Below, piece after piece: positions 25,294 to 36,170 of a stretch of 64,000 bases of DNA. This stretch comes from an uncultured Clostridium sp. (GTDB lineage Bacteria; Bacillota; Clostridia; TANB77; CAG-508). The notes under the pieces are model-generated. The model was given only the letters and a program-made list of their open reading frames with translations, was not told where the DNA came from and ran no database searches. Where the stretch lies: the NCBI GenBank assembly GCA_930986425.1, contig CAKNJR010000004.1, positions 1 through 64,000 of the forward strand. The letters are read 5' to 3'. The translations under genes and the position numbers were made by a program. Numbering within the stretch: the stretch's first letter is position 1; each line of letters opens with the position of its first letter.

Positions 25294-26622
25294 TTATTCA
25301 CTTACTTCTGCTCCAACCCATTCAAATGAGTCAGCTACTTGTTGTGCAATTTTTCCTATTTCTTTATCATCTTTTAAATTAAAGCTGTATACATCTACTG
25401 AAGCTACCATATTATCATTTAACACATAGTACATATATTCTACTTGTGCTGGGTCTGAAGAATATGTTATTTTCATTTTTACAGCATCATATCCATTTTC
25501 TGTTTTTATAATTTCTTGCTCAAATTCTGGTACTTCATCACCACTATTTATATATTCTGCCATGTAATTTGCTATTTCTTCAATTGAACCATATTCACTT
25601 GTATCTATTTCAAAATAGCTTACATTTAATCCTGCAGGATATGTAGAATAATCTATATTATTAGCGTCTACTTCATTAGTATTTGCTATTGGAAGGCTAT
25701 TTATATATTTATAATAATTCCATCCGCTTACATAGTAGTTTGTATATTCAGTCCATGTATTGTTCATTTCGAAGCTAATTACTCCATCAGAAACTTGTGT
25801 TGTTGCATTCTTTTTTAATTCTCCATTTACAATTATAGCAATGACTGCTATTATTGCGATTACTGCAACTATTATAGCAATTATATTTGATTTTGATATT
25901 TGTTTTTTAGGTTGTATATCTCTATTTTCATTTTCTACATTATAGTAGAATTTGCCTTTTTCTTTTCTAACAATATCTACTGATTTTAGTACATCTAATA
26001 AATTAACTCCTATTTCTTTTTCTTCTAGTTCCGCTTCTAATTCAATTTTATCTATTTTATGTTCTCTTGAAAGTGCATTATATTTTTCAAATATAGGTTT
26101 TATTTTTTCAATTGCTTCTTGTTTTAATTTTTTAAATTCTTCCGGATTTTGCCCTTTAGCTGTTGTTCCTTCTTCTATTTCTTTTTTAATATTTGCATTT
26201 ATTACTCCTGCTCCAACAGCTGTAAATATTACTGCAATAACTGTATCTCTTATAATTGCTGAGGAAAATTCACTATCTTGATATAGATATTCTATTGTTT
26301 CCATACTTACATTCAATCCTTCTGAATGTATAAGTATTGCTGGAATTATTAACAAGCTTACTATTGCTACTATAACTAATGAAATGAGCATTATAATTAT
26401 AGGAAGCCTTTTAGTTATTTTTCCTTTGCATAGCTTATATCCATAATATGCTCCACCTGCTATTAATATTGCAAGAAGCGCTACCATCATATTTCCATAA
26501 ATATATACTAGTATCCATGGGACTGCTCCAATTAAACCTCCAATTATTGCTCCTATTATTCCTGTTATGTAATTACCTTTTTGTTCTTTATTATCTATTT
26601 TTTTATTTTCTTTTTCTGCCAT
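25294..26622 (-). CDS. Polytopic membrane protein with extracytoplasmic C-terminal domain
   Basis: 442 residues, family not recognised. A charged N-terminus is followed by membrane segments near 18-40, 44-65, 73-97 and one near 118-142, then a cytoplasmic helical region (about 150-245), another membrane helix (about 250-268) and an extracytoplasmic domain (270-442) ending FEWVGAEVSE. It lies 30 bp downstream of the acyl-CoA synthetase on the same strand and may be co-transcribed with it. Confidence 0.6.
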   Translation of the reverse strand: MAEKENKKIDNKEQKGNYITGIIGAIIGGLIGAVPWILVYIYGNMMVALLAILIAGGAYYGYKLCKGKITKRLPIIIMLISLVIVAIVSLLIIPAILIHSEGLNVSMETIEYLYQDSEFSSAIIRDTVIAVIFTAVGAGVINANIKKEIEEGTTAKGQNPEEFKKLKQEAIEKIKPIFEKYNALSREHKIDKIELEAELEEKEIGVNLLDVLKSVDIVRKEKGKFYYNVENENRDIQPKKQISKSNIIAIIVAVIAIIAVIAIIVNGELKKNATTQVSDGVISFEMNNTWTEYTNYYVSGWNYYKYINSLPIANTNEVDANNIDYSTYPAGLNVSYFEIDTSEYGSIEEIANYMAEYINSGDEVPEFEQEIIKTENGYDAVKMKITYSSDPAQVEYMYYVLNDNMVASVDVYSFNLKDDKEIGKIAQQVADSFEWVGAEVSE

Positions 26623-26651
26623 AACATCCTCCTTTTTTATATTACTAACTC

Positions 26652-28398
26652 TTATTTTCCTACTTTTTGTAATTCTTTTTCTGTCTTCTTAATTTCTTCG
26701 TTTCTCTTTACTTTTTGTGTAGTTGTTTTTATCATTGGCTCATCTGTAACTATAACTTTTTTAATATGTTTAAATGTTGGTAATGTTTTGTTTATTTCTT
26801 TTACATCTTTCCAAATCATTTTTTCATAATCTTCTTTTTTAGTGTCTGGATAATCTTTTTCCATTACTTCTTTGTTATATACTATTTTTGCAACTATTGC
26901 TGTGTCTGTATTTGATTCGTTTCTTGCAAATACCATGCATTCTGCAACATATGGAAGTTTTGAAATCAGAAATTCTAGTTCTTGAGGATATACATTTTTT
27001 CCATTTCTTAAAACTATAATGTCATTTTTTCTTCCGGTTATGAATATAAATCCTTCATCATCTATGTATCCATAGTCTCCAGTTTTAAACCATCCATCTT
27101 TAAATGCTTCTTTTGTTTTCTTTTCATCTTTATAGTAACCAAGCATTATGTTTGGACCTTTTGCTAGGATTTCTCCTACTCCTTCTTTATCTGGGTTATC
27201 TATTTTTATTTCTACATTGTCTAAAGGATAACCTATTGAACCTGGTTTATGTTTGTTTTCTGCCTCTGCTGTTAATACTGGTGATGTTTCTGTAAGTCCA
27301 TATCCTTGTATTGAATTAATTCCGAAATTATTTAGCCCTATAATTGTATCTTTATCTAGTGATGCTGCTCCATATAGCACCATTCTAAGTTTTCCACCAA
27401 AATTGTCTATTATTTGTTTAAATACTATTTTTCTAATATCTATATGTACTTTTAGTAAGCCATTTGATATTTTTGTCATTGTATTTATAAGTTTTGTTTT
27501 TCCTTGGTCTGCAATTGCTTTCATAATTTTTTTGTACATTGTTTCTAATACAAGTGGAACTGCTACAAATATTGATACTTCATATTCTTTTAAATTTGCT
27601 TGTATATATCTTAGTCCATCGCAAAATGCTATTGTTGCTCCACTATAAAATCCATAAAGCATAGTTATGCTACATTCAAATGTATGATGAATTGGTAAAA
27701 AAGATAACAATGTATCATCTTGATTTATTTTAAAATGAGTTTGATAAGCATATAAATTTGATAATATATTATCTTGTGAAAGCATTACTATTTTTGCTGC
27801 GCTTGTTGTTCCTGATGTAAATAACATAATTGACATAGAATTAGCATCTATTGTTATTTCATCATATAGCTTACTTTTTTCTTTTATTAGTTTTCTTCCT
27901 TTTTCTAATAAGCTCTCAAAACTTATTGTTTCGTTATCTGTATCATCGTCTTTGTTTATGCAAATTAATGTATTTAAATTAATTTCTGAGTCTGCTTTTA
28001 GTTTTTCAAATAGTTCTTGATGTTTCTTTTCATAAATAACTGCATCAACTTCACTTCTTTTAATTAATGAAGTTATTTCTTTATCTGGAAGTGCCTTATC
28101 TAATGGTGCTATTACCATACCTCCACAGGTTACCGCTAAATAGCTTATAACCCATTCGTACCTATTTTCTCCAATTAAAGCAACTCTTTTGCCTTTAAAT
28201 CCCATATCTAATAACGCAGTGGCTAAAGCTTTTACATCTTTCACTACTTGACTATACTTTTTTTCTACGTATTTTACAGGCTTTTCTTCTGGATTTTTCT
28301 TGTACTTATATGCAATATTATTTGCATAATTTTTTCCGAGCATATTCTAATAGCTCCCTATAATCCTTCATTTTAGGAATTAATTCTTTATTTTCCAT
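26652..28398 (-). pseudogene. Long-chain acyl-CoA synthetase (AMP-binding), apparent frameshift near the start
   Basis: The main frame (26652-28343) is a full ANL ligase: FTSGTTSAAK (A3 motif), GYGLTETSPV, TGDYGYIDDEGFIFITGRKND, and a C-terminal lid. It would activate a fatty acid to acyl-AMP/CoA. Its natural N-terminus is in another frame: GGGAGGAG, ATG at 28398 and a reading MENKELIPKMKDYRELLEYA, which shifts at GCTCGGAAAAAATT (about 28334-28346). One extra base breaks the gene, either a run-length change or an assembly error. If real, re-initiation at the internal ATG 28343 would give a nearly intact protein. Confidence 0.75.
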
Positions 28399-28467
28399 AT
28401 TTCACTCCTCCCTATTTATAATGAATTCGCTTTGCTTAAATGTGCTATTCCGTAGTCTTTCGCTTAC

Positions 28468-28496
28468 ATAATATACTAAAATGCACTTTTAGTCAA
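28468..28496 (-). promoter_or_regulatory. Promoter of the acyl-CoA synthetase with a palindromic operator
   Basis: Minus-strand TTGACT (28491-28496), 17-bp spacer, TATTAT (28468-28473). The spacer and -35 are covered by the near-perfect palindrome ACTAAAATGCACTTTTAGT (28475-28493), a likely repressor site. The region 28399-28734 between the divergent genes holds no other gene. Confidence 0.65.
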
Positions 28497-28665
28497 TCAC
28501 TTTTTATTTTTATATTTACTTTGCATGTAATCTTTTTATGGTTATATTTGCTTTATTCCTTTATTTTCCATATTTTGTAATTTGTTTTATAGTTTTTTTC
28601 ATAATTAAAATATCTATTCTTCGACTTTTTTCTACATTTTTTTACAAAACTTTATTCACAAAATA

Positions 28666-28693
28666 TTGCATTTTCAAATTTTAAGTGTATAAT
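28666..28693 (+). promoter_or_regulatory. Candidate NRPS promoter
   Basis: TTGCAT (28666-28671), a 16-bp spacer and TATAAT (28688-28693), about 42 bp before the NRPS start codon. Confidence 0.5.
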
Positions 28694-28734
28694 ATATGTA
28701 TGTTAATTGTACTCATTTTGAGAGGATGTCGAAT

Positions 28735-31700
28735 ATGGAAAAATTAATGGAACTAAGCAGTCAGCAGAAAAATATTTGGAACTCTGAAATGTTCTATTCT
28801 AATACCAATATAAACAGCATTGGGGGATATTTATTAATAAATCAAAAAGTTAATATGAATTTATTGGAGAAAGCTGCAAATATATATATTAAGACTAACG
28901 AAGCTCTTAGATTACATTTTGACTTAAAAAATGGAGAGCCAATTCAATACATTACAGATTTTACTCCGTTCAAATTAAAAAAAGTTTCTGTGAAAAATAT
29001 TGATGAAATTCAAAAATTAACCACAGAGCTTGTTTCAAAACCCTTTGAAGTAATTAATTCTAATTTATATAATTTTACTTTGTTTGAAATGCCTGATGGC
29101 AAAGGTGGCATTGTCCCTGTTTTCCATCATTTAATTAGTGACGCTTGGAGTTGCTCACTATTTATTACAAGATTTATTGATATATATGCAGAGTTATTAA
29201 AAATTTCTTCTGATTCTCAGAACTCTGCTCTATTAAAAGCCTCGAACGATTTAAGCTTTTTAAGTGACTTTAAAGACGTTTTAGCTTTTGAAAATACTCC
29301 TAACTACTCTGATTACATTACTTCATGCAATGAGTATAAACAAAGTAATAGATTTATAAAAGATAAAGAATACTGGGAGAATACTTTTGACAAATCTCCT
29401 GAGCTTACATATATTTCGCGTAATAAAAATGCAAATAATTCAAAATCTCGCCGTAAGGTATGTTCTTTCGACGACGCTCTTTACGACAAAATTTTAGATT
29501 ATTGTAAAGCGCAGAAATGTTCTATTTATACATTTTTTATGGCCATCTTTTCTATTTACTTAGCGAAGATTAATTCAACATCTTCAGCTATTTTAGGCAC
29601 CCCTGTATTAAATAGAAGTAATTTTAAAGAGAAAAACACATCTGGAATGTTCGTAAGTACAGTTCCATTTAAAATAGATTTAGATTTCAATATTAATTTC
29701 AAAGATTTTTTAGACAAGGTTTCGCTAACGCAAGCCTCTATCTTTAGACACCAAAAATACCCATATTTAGAATTATTAGAGAATATAAAAGAAAAGTACA
29801 ATATAAGCGAAAACTTATATGATTTTGTGCTATCTTACCAAAATGCAAGAGATAATAAAGAGACCTCAAGTATCGACTATAAAACTACTTGGGAGCCTAT
29901 TTCTAATATTGCAGAATCAATTGAAGCACATTTTTATGATATGGATGGAAATAATGGTGCTAATATTTTATATGATTATCAAGTTGAAAAATTTGATGAT
30001 AAAGATATACTATGCTTACATAAAAGAATTTGCAATATAGCTGAGCAAGCTTTGCAAAATATCAGTTTAAAAGATATTACTGTTTTGTGTGATGATGATG
30101 AAAAAATAATAAATGATTTTAATAATACTCATTTTGATTATGATAAAAATGAGAGTTTAGTTAACATTTTTGAAAAGGCTGTTAAAGCACACGAAAATGA
30201 AACTGCTTATATTTTTAAATCTCAGTCTTTAACATATAAAGAGTTAGATGAAAAATCTAACATTATTGCTAATTATTTAATAAGTAGAGGCGTAAACAAT
30301 AATGATGTTATTGGTATAATGTTTAATCGTTCCTTAAATATACCTATTTCTATTTGGGGAGTACTAAAAACTGGCGCCGCATATATGCTTATTGACCCTA
30401 GTCTTCCTGAAGACAGAATTAATTATATGCTAACAAATGCTAATTCAAAATTTGTTTTGACTAATTTATATTTGAATTATGATTGTATAAATATTGATGA
30501 AGTGCTATCTAATGATGTAGTCGCAGAATCTAATGATAGTTCATCTAATAAAAGAGCTTCTAAGACAAGCACATCAAATTTTAACACTTCTCTACCTAAA
30601 GTAGATTCTTCAAATGAAGACAGATTTTGTGTTATTTACACATCTGGCTCTACAGGTACTCCAAAAGGAGTTGAGCTTAAGAGAATTGGTGTTATTAACA
30701 TGGTAAACAGCTACAAACAAATATTGCACACAGGCGAATGTAATGTATTTTTAAGTACAAGTACCGTTGCATTTGATATGTTTATAGTTGAAAATTTCGT
30801 TTCCATTCTTGATGGAAAAACTGTTGTTTTGGCTGATGAAGAAGAGCAAAAAATACCTGTATTTACTAGTAAATTAGTTACGGATTACAATGTAGATTTT
30901 ATATTAAGTACACCTTCTAAAATAACACTTTTATTGGAAGAATCTTCTTGCTTGAAAAATGTAAAGGTTATTCAATTAGGTGGTGAAGTTTTTAAAGAAT
31001 CACTATATAAAAAGTTAAAAAAGGCTAGTTCTGCAAGAATTTATAATGGTTATGGACCTTCTGAATGTACAGCTTGTGCATCTAATAAACTTGTAGAAAA
31101 TAGTGATAATATTTGTATAGGTAGACCATTTTTAAATACTAAAATTTATATCATGAATAATACTGATAATATTTTACCTATAAAAACTCAAGGTGAAATT
31201 GTTATTCAAGGTGATGGTGTTGGAAAGGGCTATGTAAACAAGTTTGAGTTTAATGGAATTTATCATACTGGTGATTTAGGTATGATATCTGAAGATGGAG
31301 AGTTAATTTATTTTGGCAGAAGAGATAACCAAATAAAGCTACATGGTTTACGTATAGAGCTTGACGAAATTACAAACAAGATAATGCAAATTAATGGATT
31401 TACAAACGCTATTACTGTTATAAAAAAAGTAGGCGGTATGGATGCTATTTGTTCATACATACAGTCTAAAGAAAGCATAGATGAATCATTAATAAAAGCT
31501 GAACTTTCAAAAAGTTTGCCAAAGTACATGGTGCCTTCTCACATTATGCAATTAGATACCTTCCCTATTACTTTAAATGGTAAAATCGATACTAAAAAAT
31601 TACCTGAAATTGTTGTTAAAGAAGATGAATTTGTAGCTTGTAATACTGATACTGAAAAGAAATTAGAAAAAATTTGTAAAAATATTTTTAATAGAGAAAA

Positions 31701-34700
31701 AATGAGCAGCATATCCAACTTCTTTGATATGGGGGCTGATTCTCTAGCTATTATTAGTTTTGTATCTGAAATATATAGCAAATTTAACTTAAAAGTTTCG
31801 ATACAAGATATTTATGCTTACCCTACAATTCATGATTTGGCAAGATTTATAGATAATTTAATTAGTCAAAATACTGAAAAAAGAGTAAATCAAAATATTA
31901 TTAAAAAGCATAAAGAAGCAAGTTCATATCCAGTTTCATCAGCTCAAAGAAGAATTTTTTATACAGTTAATATGGATTCTAACAGCTTAGCTTATAACAC
32001 ACCTTTTGGCATTATTTTTAAGAAGAAACCTGATATAAAAAAATTAGAGGAGTCTATTAAAAAAGTTTTGAACTCTCATGATGCTTTTAAAACATATTTT
32101 GTTTTAGAAAATAATGATGTAGTACAAAAACTTGTACCAAAAGTAGATTTTAATTTAAAAACTTGTAATTATAAAAATGATGAATTTGTTAAACCATTTA
32201 ATTTAGGCAAAGCTCCATTAATACATGTTGAGTTAGACCATTACGAAAACCAGTACCTATTACAATTAGATATTCATCATATAATTTGTGATGGCTCATC
32301 AATTGCCATTTTTATGAAGGAATTATGTGATTTATACAATGATAAAGAGGTAAACCCTTCTAAAATTGACTATATTGATTATGCCGTTTCTGAAAAAGTA
32401 CTTAAAGAGGACGAAGATTATTGGATAAACCAATTTAAAGATGAAATTCCTATTCTTAATATGCCTACTGAATTTGAGAGAGTTGCAGTTAAGTCATATG
32501 AAGGAAATAATGTATATTTATCATTAAATAATTTATCAGACATATCAAGTGTATGTAAAAAGTATAATGTTACTCCATATATGTTTTTACTATCTTGTTT
32601 TTACATATTACTATACAAATATACTATGCAAAATGACATAGTTATTGGAAGTCCTGTTATTGGAAGAAACAATCCTCAGCTTCATGATGTGATTGGTATG
32701 TTTGTTAATACTTTAGCAATTAAGCAAAATGTTCAATCAACTAACAAGTTTTCAAATTTCTTAGAACTTGTAAAAAATAATTGTTTAAATGCATATAATC
32801 ATCAAGCATATCCTTTTGATGAATTAGTAAAGAAGTTAAATGTTGTAAGAGATACTAGTCGAAGTCCAGTTTTTGATGTACTTTTTACTTACGAAAGTGA
32901 AGGTATACCTAAATTTGATTTTGGTGGAATTCCAGTAGAATATTATATACCAGAAAATAAAACTTCTAAATTTGATTTTTCATTAGAAGTTACACCAAAT
33001 GATGAAGGTTTTAAACTTAGACTTGAGTATTGTACTAAATTATTTAGTAAGCTCTTTATGGAAAATTTACTTGATTGCTATAACAATATAATAAAGGCAG
33101 TTTTATCAAATAATGATATTCAAATATCTCAAATACAAATGTTATCAAACATTCCAAATATTTACCCTACTTTAGATTATCCTAAAGAGGACAGAATTAT
33201 CGATTTATTTGAAAAACAAGTTAAGAAAACACCAAATAAAACTGCTCTAGTATTTGGAGAAAAAAAATATACATATAAAGAATTACAAGATAAAGTTAAT
33301 AAACTTGCTTTCTATTTGCATAGCCTTGGAGATAATGAGGTTGTTGGTATGCTTATGGATAGAAGTGATAGTCTTATTATTTCTCAGCTTGCTATATTAA
33401 AAGCTGGTAGTGGGTATATTCCTATTGACCCTACTTACCCTGAGGAAAGAATTAAATATATTATTGAAGATAGCGGAGTAAATGTAATTTTAACAGAAAA
33501 TAAATATAAAGATATAGTTCCTGTTAAAGCTATTTTAGTAGATGATGAAAGCAATTATAAAACTTATAAAGAATTTAAGACAAATCAAACTCCAGATAGT
33601 GTTGCCTACTTAATATATACATCTGGTTCTACCGGAAAGCCTAAAGGAGTTATGGTAAAACAACAAGGAGTTGTAAACTTTATTTGTGGTATGTTTAATA
33701 AAATGCCTCTTAAGAACTTAACGATGGTTTCTATTACTACTATGTGTTTTGATATATTTGCTTTTGAAAGCTTACTTCCATTATGCACAGGTATGAAAGT
33801 TGTTATGGCAAGTAATGAGGAACAAAATAATCCTATACTATTAAATGATTTATGCTTAAAAAATAAAGTAGATGTAATTCAAACAACACCATCAAAATTT
33901 AAATTACTTATGACTGAAAATTTGCCATACTTACAAAAATTGAAAATAATATCTTTAGCCGGAGAACCTTTCCCATTAGATTTATTAAAAAATATTAAAA
34001 AGGTTACAAAAGCTAGAATATACAATATGTATGGTCCAACTGAAACAACTATTGGTTCAACTCTTAAAGATTTGACTGATACAAATAAAATCAATATAGG
34101 TGAACCAATGCCAAATACTCATGTATTTGTTTTAGATAATGATATGAATTTTGTACCATATAATGTCCCTGGTATGTTATATATAGGTGGTGATGGAGTT
34201 TCTATTGGATATAAAAATAGACCAGAGCTTACGGCTGAAAAATATATAAATTACGGAAGTGAAAGAATTTATAATTCTGGTGATTTAGTAAAACTTCTTC
34301 CTAATGGTGAATTAGAATGTTTGGGAAGAGCAGATTTCCAAGTAAAAGTTCATGGTTTAAGAATAGAACTTGGTGAAATAGAAACAGATATATGTAGTTA
34401 TAAAGGTGTAAGAGATGCAGTAGTAACAGTAAAAAATGTTCAAGGCAGAGATATTTTGTGCGGATATTTCGTTGCAGATGGTAGAGTTTCACTATCTCTT
34501 CTAAAAAAATCTTTAGCAAAAAAACTTCCAAATTATATGGTTCCAAGTTATTTAGTACAATTGGAAACATTTAAGTATACACCTAATGGAAAAATAAATA
34601 GAAAAGTTTTACCTGAGCCTGTTTTTGAAGCAAAAGAAATTGTTGCTCCAAAAACTGAATTAGAAAATAAGATTTTAAATATATGGAGAACAATATTATC

Positions 34701-36093
34701 TTTAGAAGAAATAAGTATAAATGATAATTTCTTTGATATTGGTGGAGATTCTTTAAGTGCACTAAAACTACAGATTGAATTGATGAAGCTTAATTACAAT
34801 ATTAATTATGGAGATTTATTTAAAAACAATACAATTCATGATTTAGCTAACTTTATAGAAAACCATATAACTCAAAAATTAATGCCAACATACACCAAAA
34901 AGGATTTCAAAAAAATTGACAAATTGTTAAAGAAAAATACAACATTTAGAAGTATGAAATTAAAACAAAAAATGCTAAAAAATGTTCTACTTGTTGGTGC
35001 AACTGGATTTTTAGGTATACATGTTTTAGCAGAGTTGTTAAAAATAGATGATATAAAAATATATTGTTTAATACGTAAAGACCCTAGCACTTCACCCGAA
35101 AACAAATTAAAGCGTAAATTCCAATATTATTTTGGAAGTGATTTAAGTAATCTATTTGGTAAAAGATTATTTGTAATTGCTGGTGATATAACCAATGATA
35201 ATTTTGGAACTTCAAGTGATGTATATAGCTTTTTAGGAAAGGAAGTTCAAACAGTTGTAAACTGTGCTGCTTCTGTTAAGCATTATGGTTATTACGGAGA
35301 ATTTGAAAAAATAAATGTTACTGGTGTTAAAAATCTAGTTAAATTCTGTGAAGAATTTAATAAAGAATTTTATCAAACTTCTACAATAAGTGTATCTGGC
35401 AATACTATGACATCACTTCCAAGTAGTTATACACCAAAAAGGACTATATATTTTGGTGAAAATAATTTATTTATTAACCAACCTTTAGACAATGTTTATG
35501 TAAGAAGTAAATTTGAAGCTGAAAAATATGTATTAGAAGAAATTGCAAGCAAAAAGCTTAAAGGTCTTATACTTAGAATTGGTAATATTACTAATAGATA
35601 TACAGATGGAAAATTCCAAGAAAATAGCAGTGATAATGCATTTTTAAATAGACTTAAAGCTTTCTTATTCTTAAAAGAATTACCTAAATCTATTTTAAAT
35701 AATTACATAGAATTTAGTCCAGTTGATAGAATTGCTGAATCTATTGTAGTTTGTATGAAATATTATACTTATCCAATGACTGTGCTTCATTTATATAATT
35801 CTAATCATTTGTATATAAATATTTTTCTTGAATATTTAAATGAGTTAGGTTATGATATAAATGTAGTAGATGATGAAGTATTTAAAACTCATCTAAATAA
35901 GTTATTATTTAATAGTAATGATGCTGACAAAGTTAGTGTTTTACTAAATGATTTGGATAAAGACAGAAATTTAGTTTATAAAACAAATTTGAAAATAACT
36001 AATAAATTTACACTAAAATTCTTAGAGAAAGCCGATTTTAGTTGGCCAATTGTCACAAAAGAATACATTGAAAAAATACTAAAAAATTTGTAA
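28735..36093 (+). CDS. Two-module nonribosomal peptide synthetase with terminal reductase (C-A-T-C-A-T-R)
   Basis: 2,452 residues from ATG 28735 (GAGAGG 9 nt upstream). C1 has HHLISDAW (H131), a starter-like variant of HHxxxDG; A1 has YTSGSTGTPKG (Y635) and a Ser/Asn-rich insert near 592-630; T1 carries S1003 (GADSL); C2 has HHIICDG (H1181); A2 has YTSGSTGKPKG (Y1628); T2 carries S2006 (GGDSL); R is an NAD(P)H reductase with GATGFLG (2088) and YVRSK (Y2255, K2259). Expected product: N-acyl dipeptide released as an aldehyde, as known for gut Clostridia NRPSs whose products inhibit proteases or cyclise to pyrazinones. Hand-read pocket codes are D-M-V-L-Q-G-G-A-C-K (A1) and D-I-F-Q-S-A-M-I-G-K (A2); I do not assign substrates. 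Confidence 0.93.
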   Translation: MEKLMELSSQQKNIWNSEMFYSNTNINSIGGYLLINQKVNMNLLEKAANIYIKTNEALRLHFDLKNGEPIQYITDFTPFKLKKVSVKNIDEIQKLTTELVSKPFEVINSNLYNFTLFEMPDGKGGIVPVFHHLISDAWSCSLFITRFIDIYAELLKISSDSQNSALLKASNDLSFLSDFKDVLAFENTPNYSDYITSCNEYKQSNRFIKDKEYWENTFDKSPELTYISRNKNANNSKSRRKVCSFDDALYDKILDYCKAQKCSIYTFFMAIFSIYLAKINSTSSAILGTPVLNRSNFKEKNTSGMFVSTVPFKIDLDFNINFKDFLDKVSLTQASIFRHQKYPYLELLENIKEKYNISENLYDFVLSYQNARDNKETSSIDYKTTWEPISNIAESIEAHFYDMDGNNGANILYDYQVEKFDDKDILCLHKRICNIAEQALQNISLKDITVLCDDDEKIINDFNNTHFDYDKNESLVNIFEKAVKAHENETAYIFKSQSLTYKELDEKSNIIANYLISRGVNNNDVIGIMFNRSLNIPISIWGVLKTGAAYMLIDPSLPEDRINYMLTNANSKFVLTNLYLNYDCINIDEVLSNDVVAESNDSSSNKRASKTSTSNFNTSLPKVDSSNEDRFCVIYTSGSTGTPKGVELKRIGVINMVNSYKQILHTGECNVFLSTSTVAFDMFIVENFVSILDGKTVVLADEEEQKIPVFTSKLVTDYNVDFILSTPSKITLLLEESSCLKNVKVIQLGGEVFKESLYKKLKKASSARIYNGYGPSECTACASNKLVENSDNICIGRPFLNTKIYIMNNTDNILPIKTQGEIVIQGDGVGKGYVNKFEFNGIYHTGDLGMISEDGELIYFGRRDNQIKLHGLRIELDEITNKIMQINGFTNAITVIKKVGGMDAICSYIQSKESIDESLIKAELSKSLPKYMVPSHIMQLDTFPITLNGKIDTKKLPEIVVKEDEFVACNTDTEKKLEKICKNIFNREKMSSISNFFDMGADSLAIISFVSEIYSKFNLKVSIQDIYAYPTIHDLARFIDNLISQNTEKRVNQNIIKKHKEASSYPVSSAQRRIFYTVNMDSNSLAYNTPFGIIFKKKPDIKKLEESIKKVLNSHDAFKTYFVLENNDVVQKLVPKVDFNLKTCNYKNDEFVKPFNLGKAPLIHVELDHYENQYLLQLDIHHIICDGSSIAIFMKELCDLYNDKEVNPSKIDYIDYAVSEKVLKEDEDYWINQFKDEIPILNMPTEFERVAVKSYEGNNVYLSLNNLSDISSVCKKYNVTPYMFLLSCFYILLYKYTMQNDIVIGSPVIGRNNPQLHDVIGMFVNTLAIKQNVQSTNKFSNFLELVKNNCLNAYNHQAYPFDELVKKLNVVRDTSRSPVFDVLFTYESEGIPKFDFGGIPVEYYIPENKTSKFDFSLEVTPNDEGFKLRLEYCTKLFSKLFMENLLDCYNNIIKAVLSNNDIQISQIQMLSNIPNIYPTLDYPKEDRIIDLFEKQVKKTPNKTALVFGEKKYTYKELQDKVNKLAFYLHSLGDNEVVGMLMDRSDSLIISQLAILKAGSGYIPIDPTYPEERIKYIIEDSGVNVILTENKYKDIVPVKAILVDDESNYKTYKEFKTNQTPDSVAYLIYTSGSTGKPKGVMVKQQGVVNFICGMFNKMPLKNLTMVSITTMCFDIFAFESLLPLCTGMKVVMASNEEQNNPILLNDLCLKNKVDVIQTTPSKFKLLMTENLPYLQKLKIISLAGEPFPLDLLKNIKKVTKARIYNMYGPTETTIGSTLKDLTDTNKINIGEPMPNTHVFVLDNDMNFVPYNVPGMLYIGGDGVSIGYKNRPELTAEKYINYGSERIYNSGDLVKLLPNGELECLGRADFQVKVHGLRIELGEIETDICSYKGVRDAVVTVKNVQGRDILCGYFVADGRVSLSLLKKSLAKKLPNYMVPSYLVQLETFKYTPNGKINRKVLPEPVFEAKEIVAPKTELENKILNIWRTILSLEEISINDNFFDIGGDSLSALKLQIELMKLNYNINYGDLFKNNTIHDLANFIENHITQKLMPTYTKKDFKKIDKLLKKNTTFRSMKLKQKMLKNVLLVGATGFLGIHVLAELLKIDDIKIYCLIRKDPSTSPENKLKRKFQYYFGSDLSNLFGKRLFVIAGDITNDNFGTSSDVYSFLGKEVQTVVNCAASVKHYGYYGEFEKINVTGVKNLVKFCEEFNKEFYQTSTISVSGNTMTSLPSSYTPKRTIYFGENNLFINQPLDNVYVRSKFEAEKYVLEEIASKKLKGLILRIGNITNRYTDGKFQENSSDNAFLNRLKAFLFLKELPKSILNNYIEFSPVDRIAESIVVCMKYYTYPMTVLHLYNSNHLYINIFLEYLNELGYDINVVDDEVFKTHLNKLLFNSNDADKVSVLLNDLDKDRNLVYKTNLKITNKFTLKFLEKADFSWPIVTKEYIEKILKNL

Positions 36094-36109
36094 GTGAGAC
36101 TAAACTTGA

Positions 36110-36142
36110 AATATAGGGAAAATCTTTGATTTTTCCTATATT
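36110..36142 (+). repeat. Hairpin between NRPS and kinase genes
   Basis: A 15-bp stem (AATATAGGGAAAATC with GATTTTTCCTATATT) and a 3-nt loop, without a T tract. It may be a partial terminator or an RNA-processing site that lowers kinase expression relative to the NRPS. Confidence 0.5.
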
Positions 36143-36170
36143 CTAAAATAAACTTAAGAGGAGGATGATT

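Noticed and set aside
34301-34570. Leu/His-rich minus-strand frame inside the NRPS
   Set aside because: Antisense shadow of the A2 domain, with no start signal.
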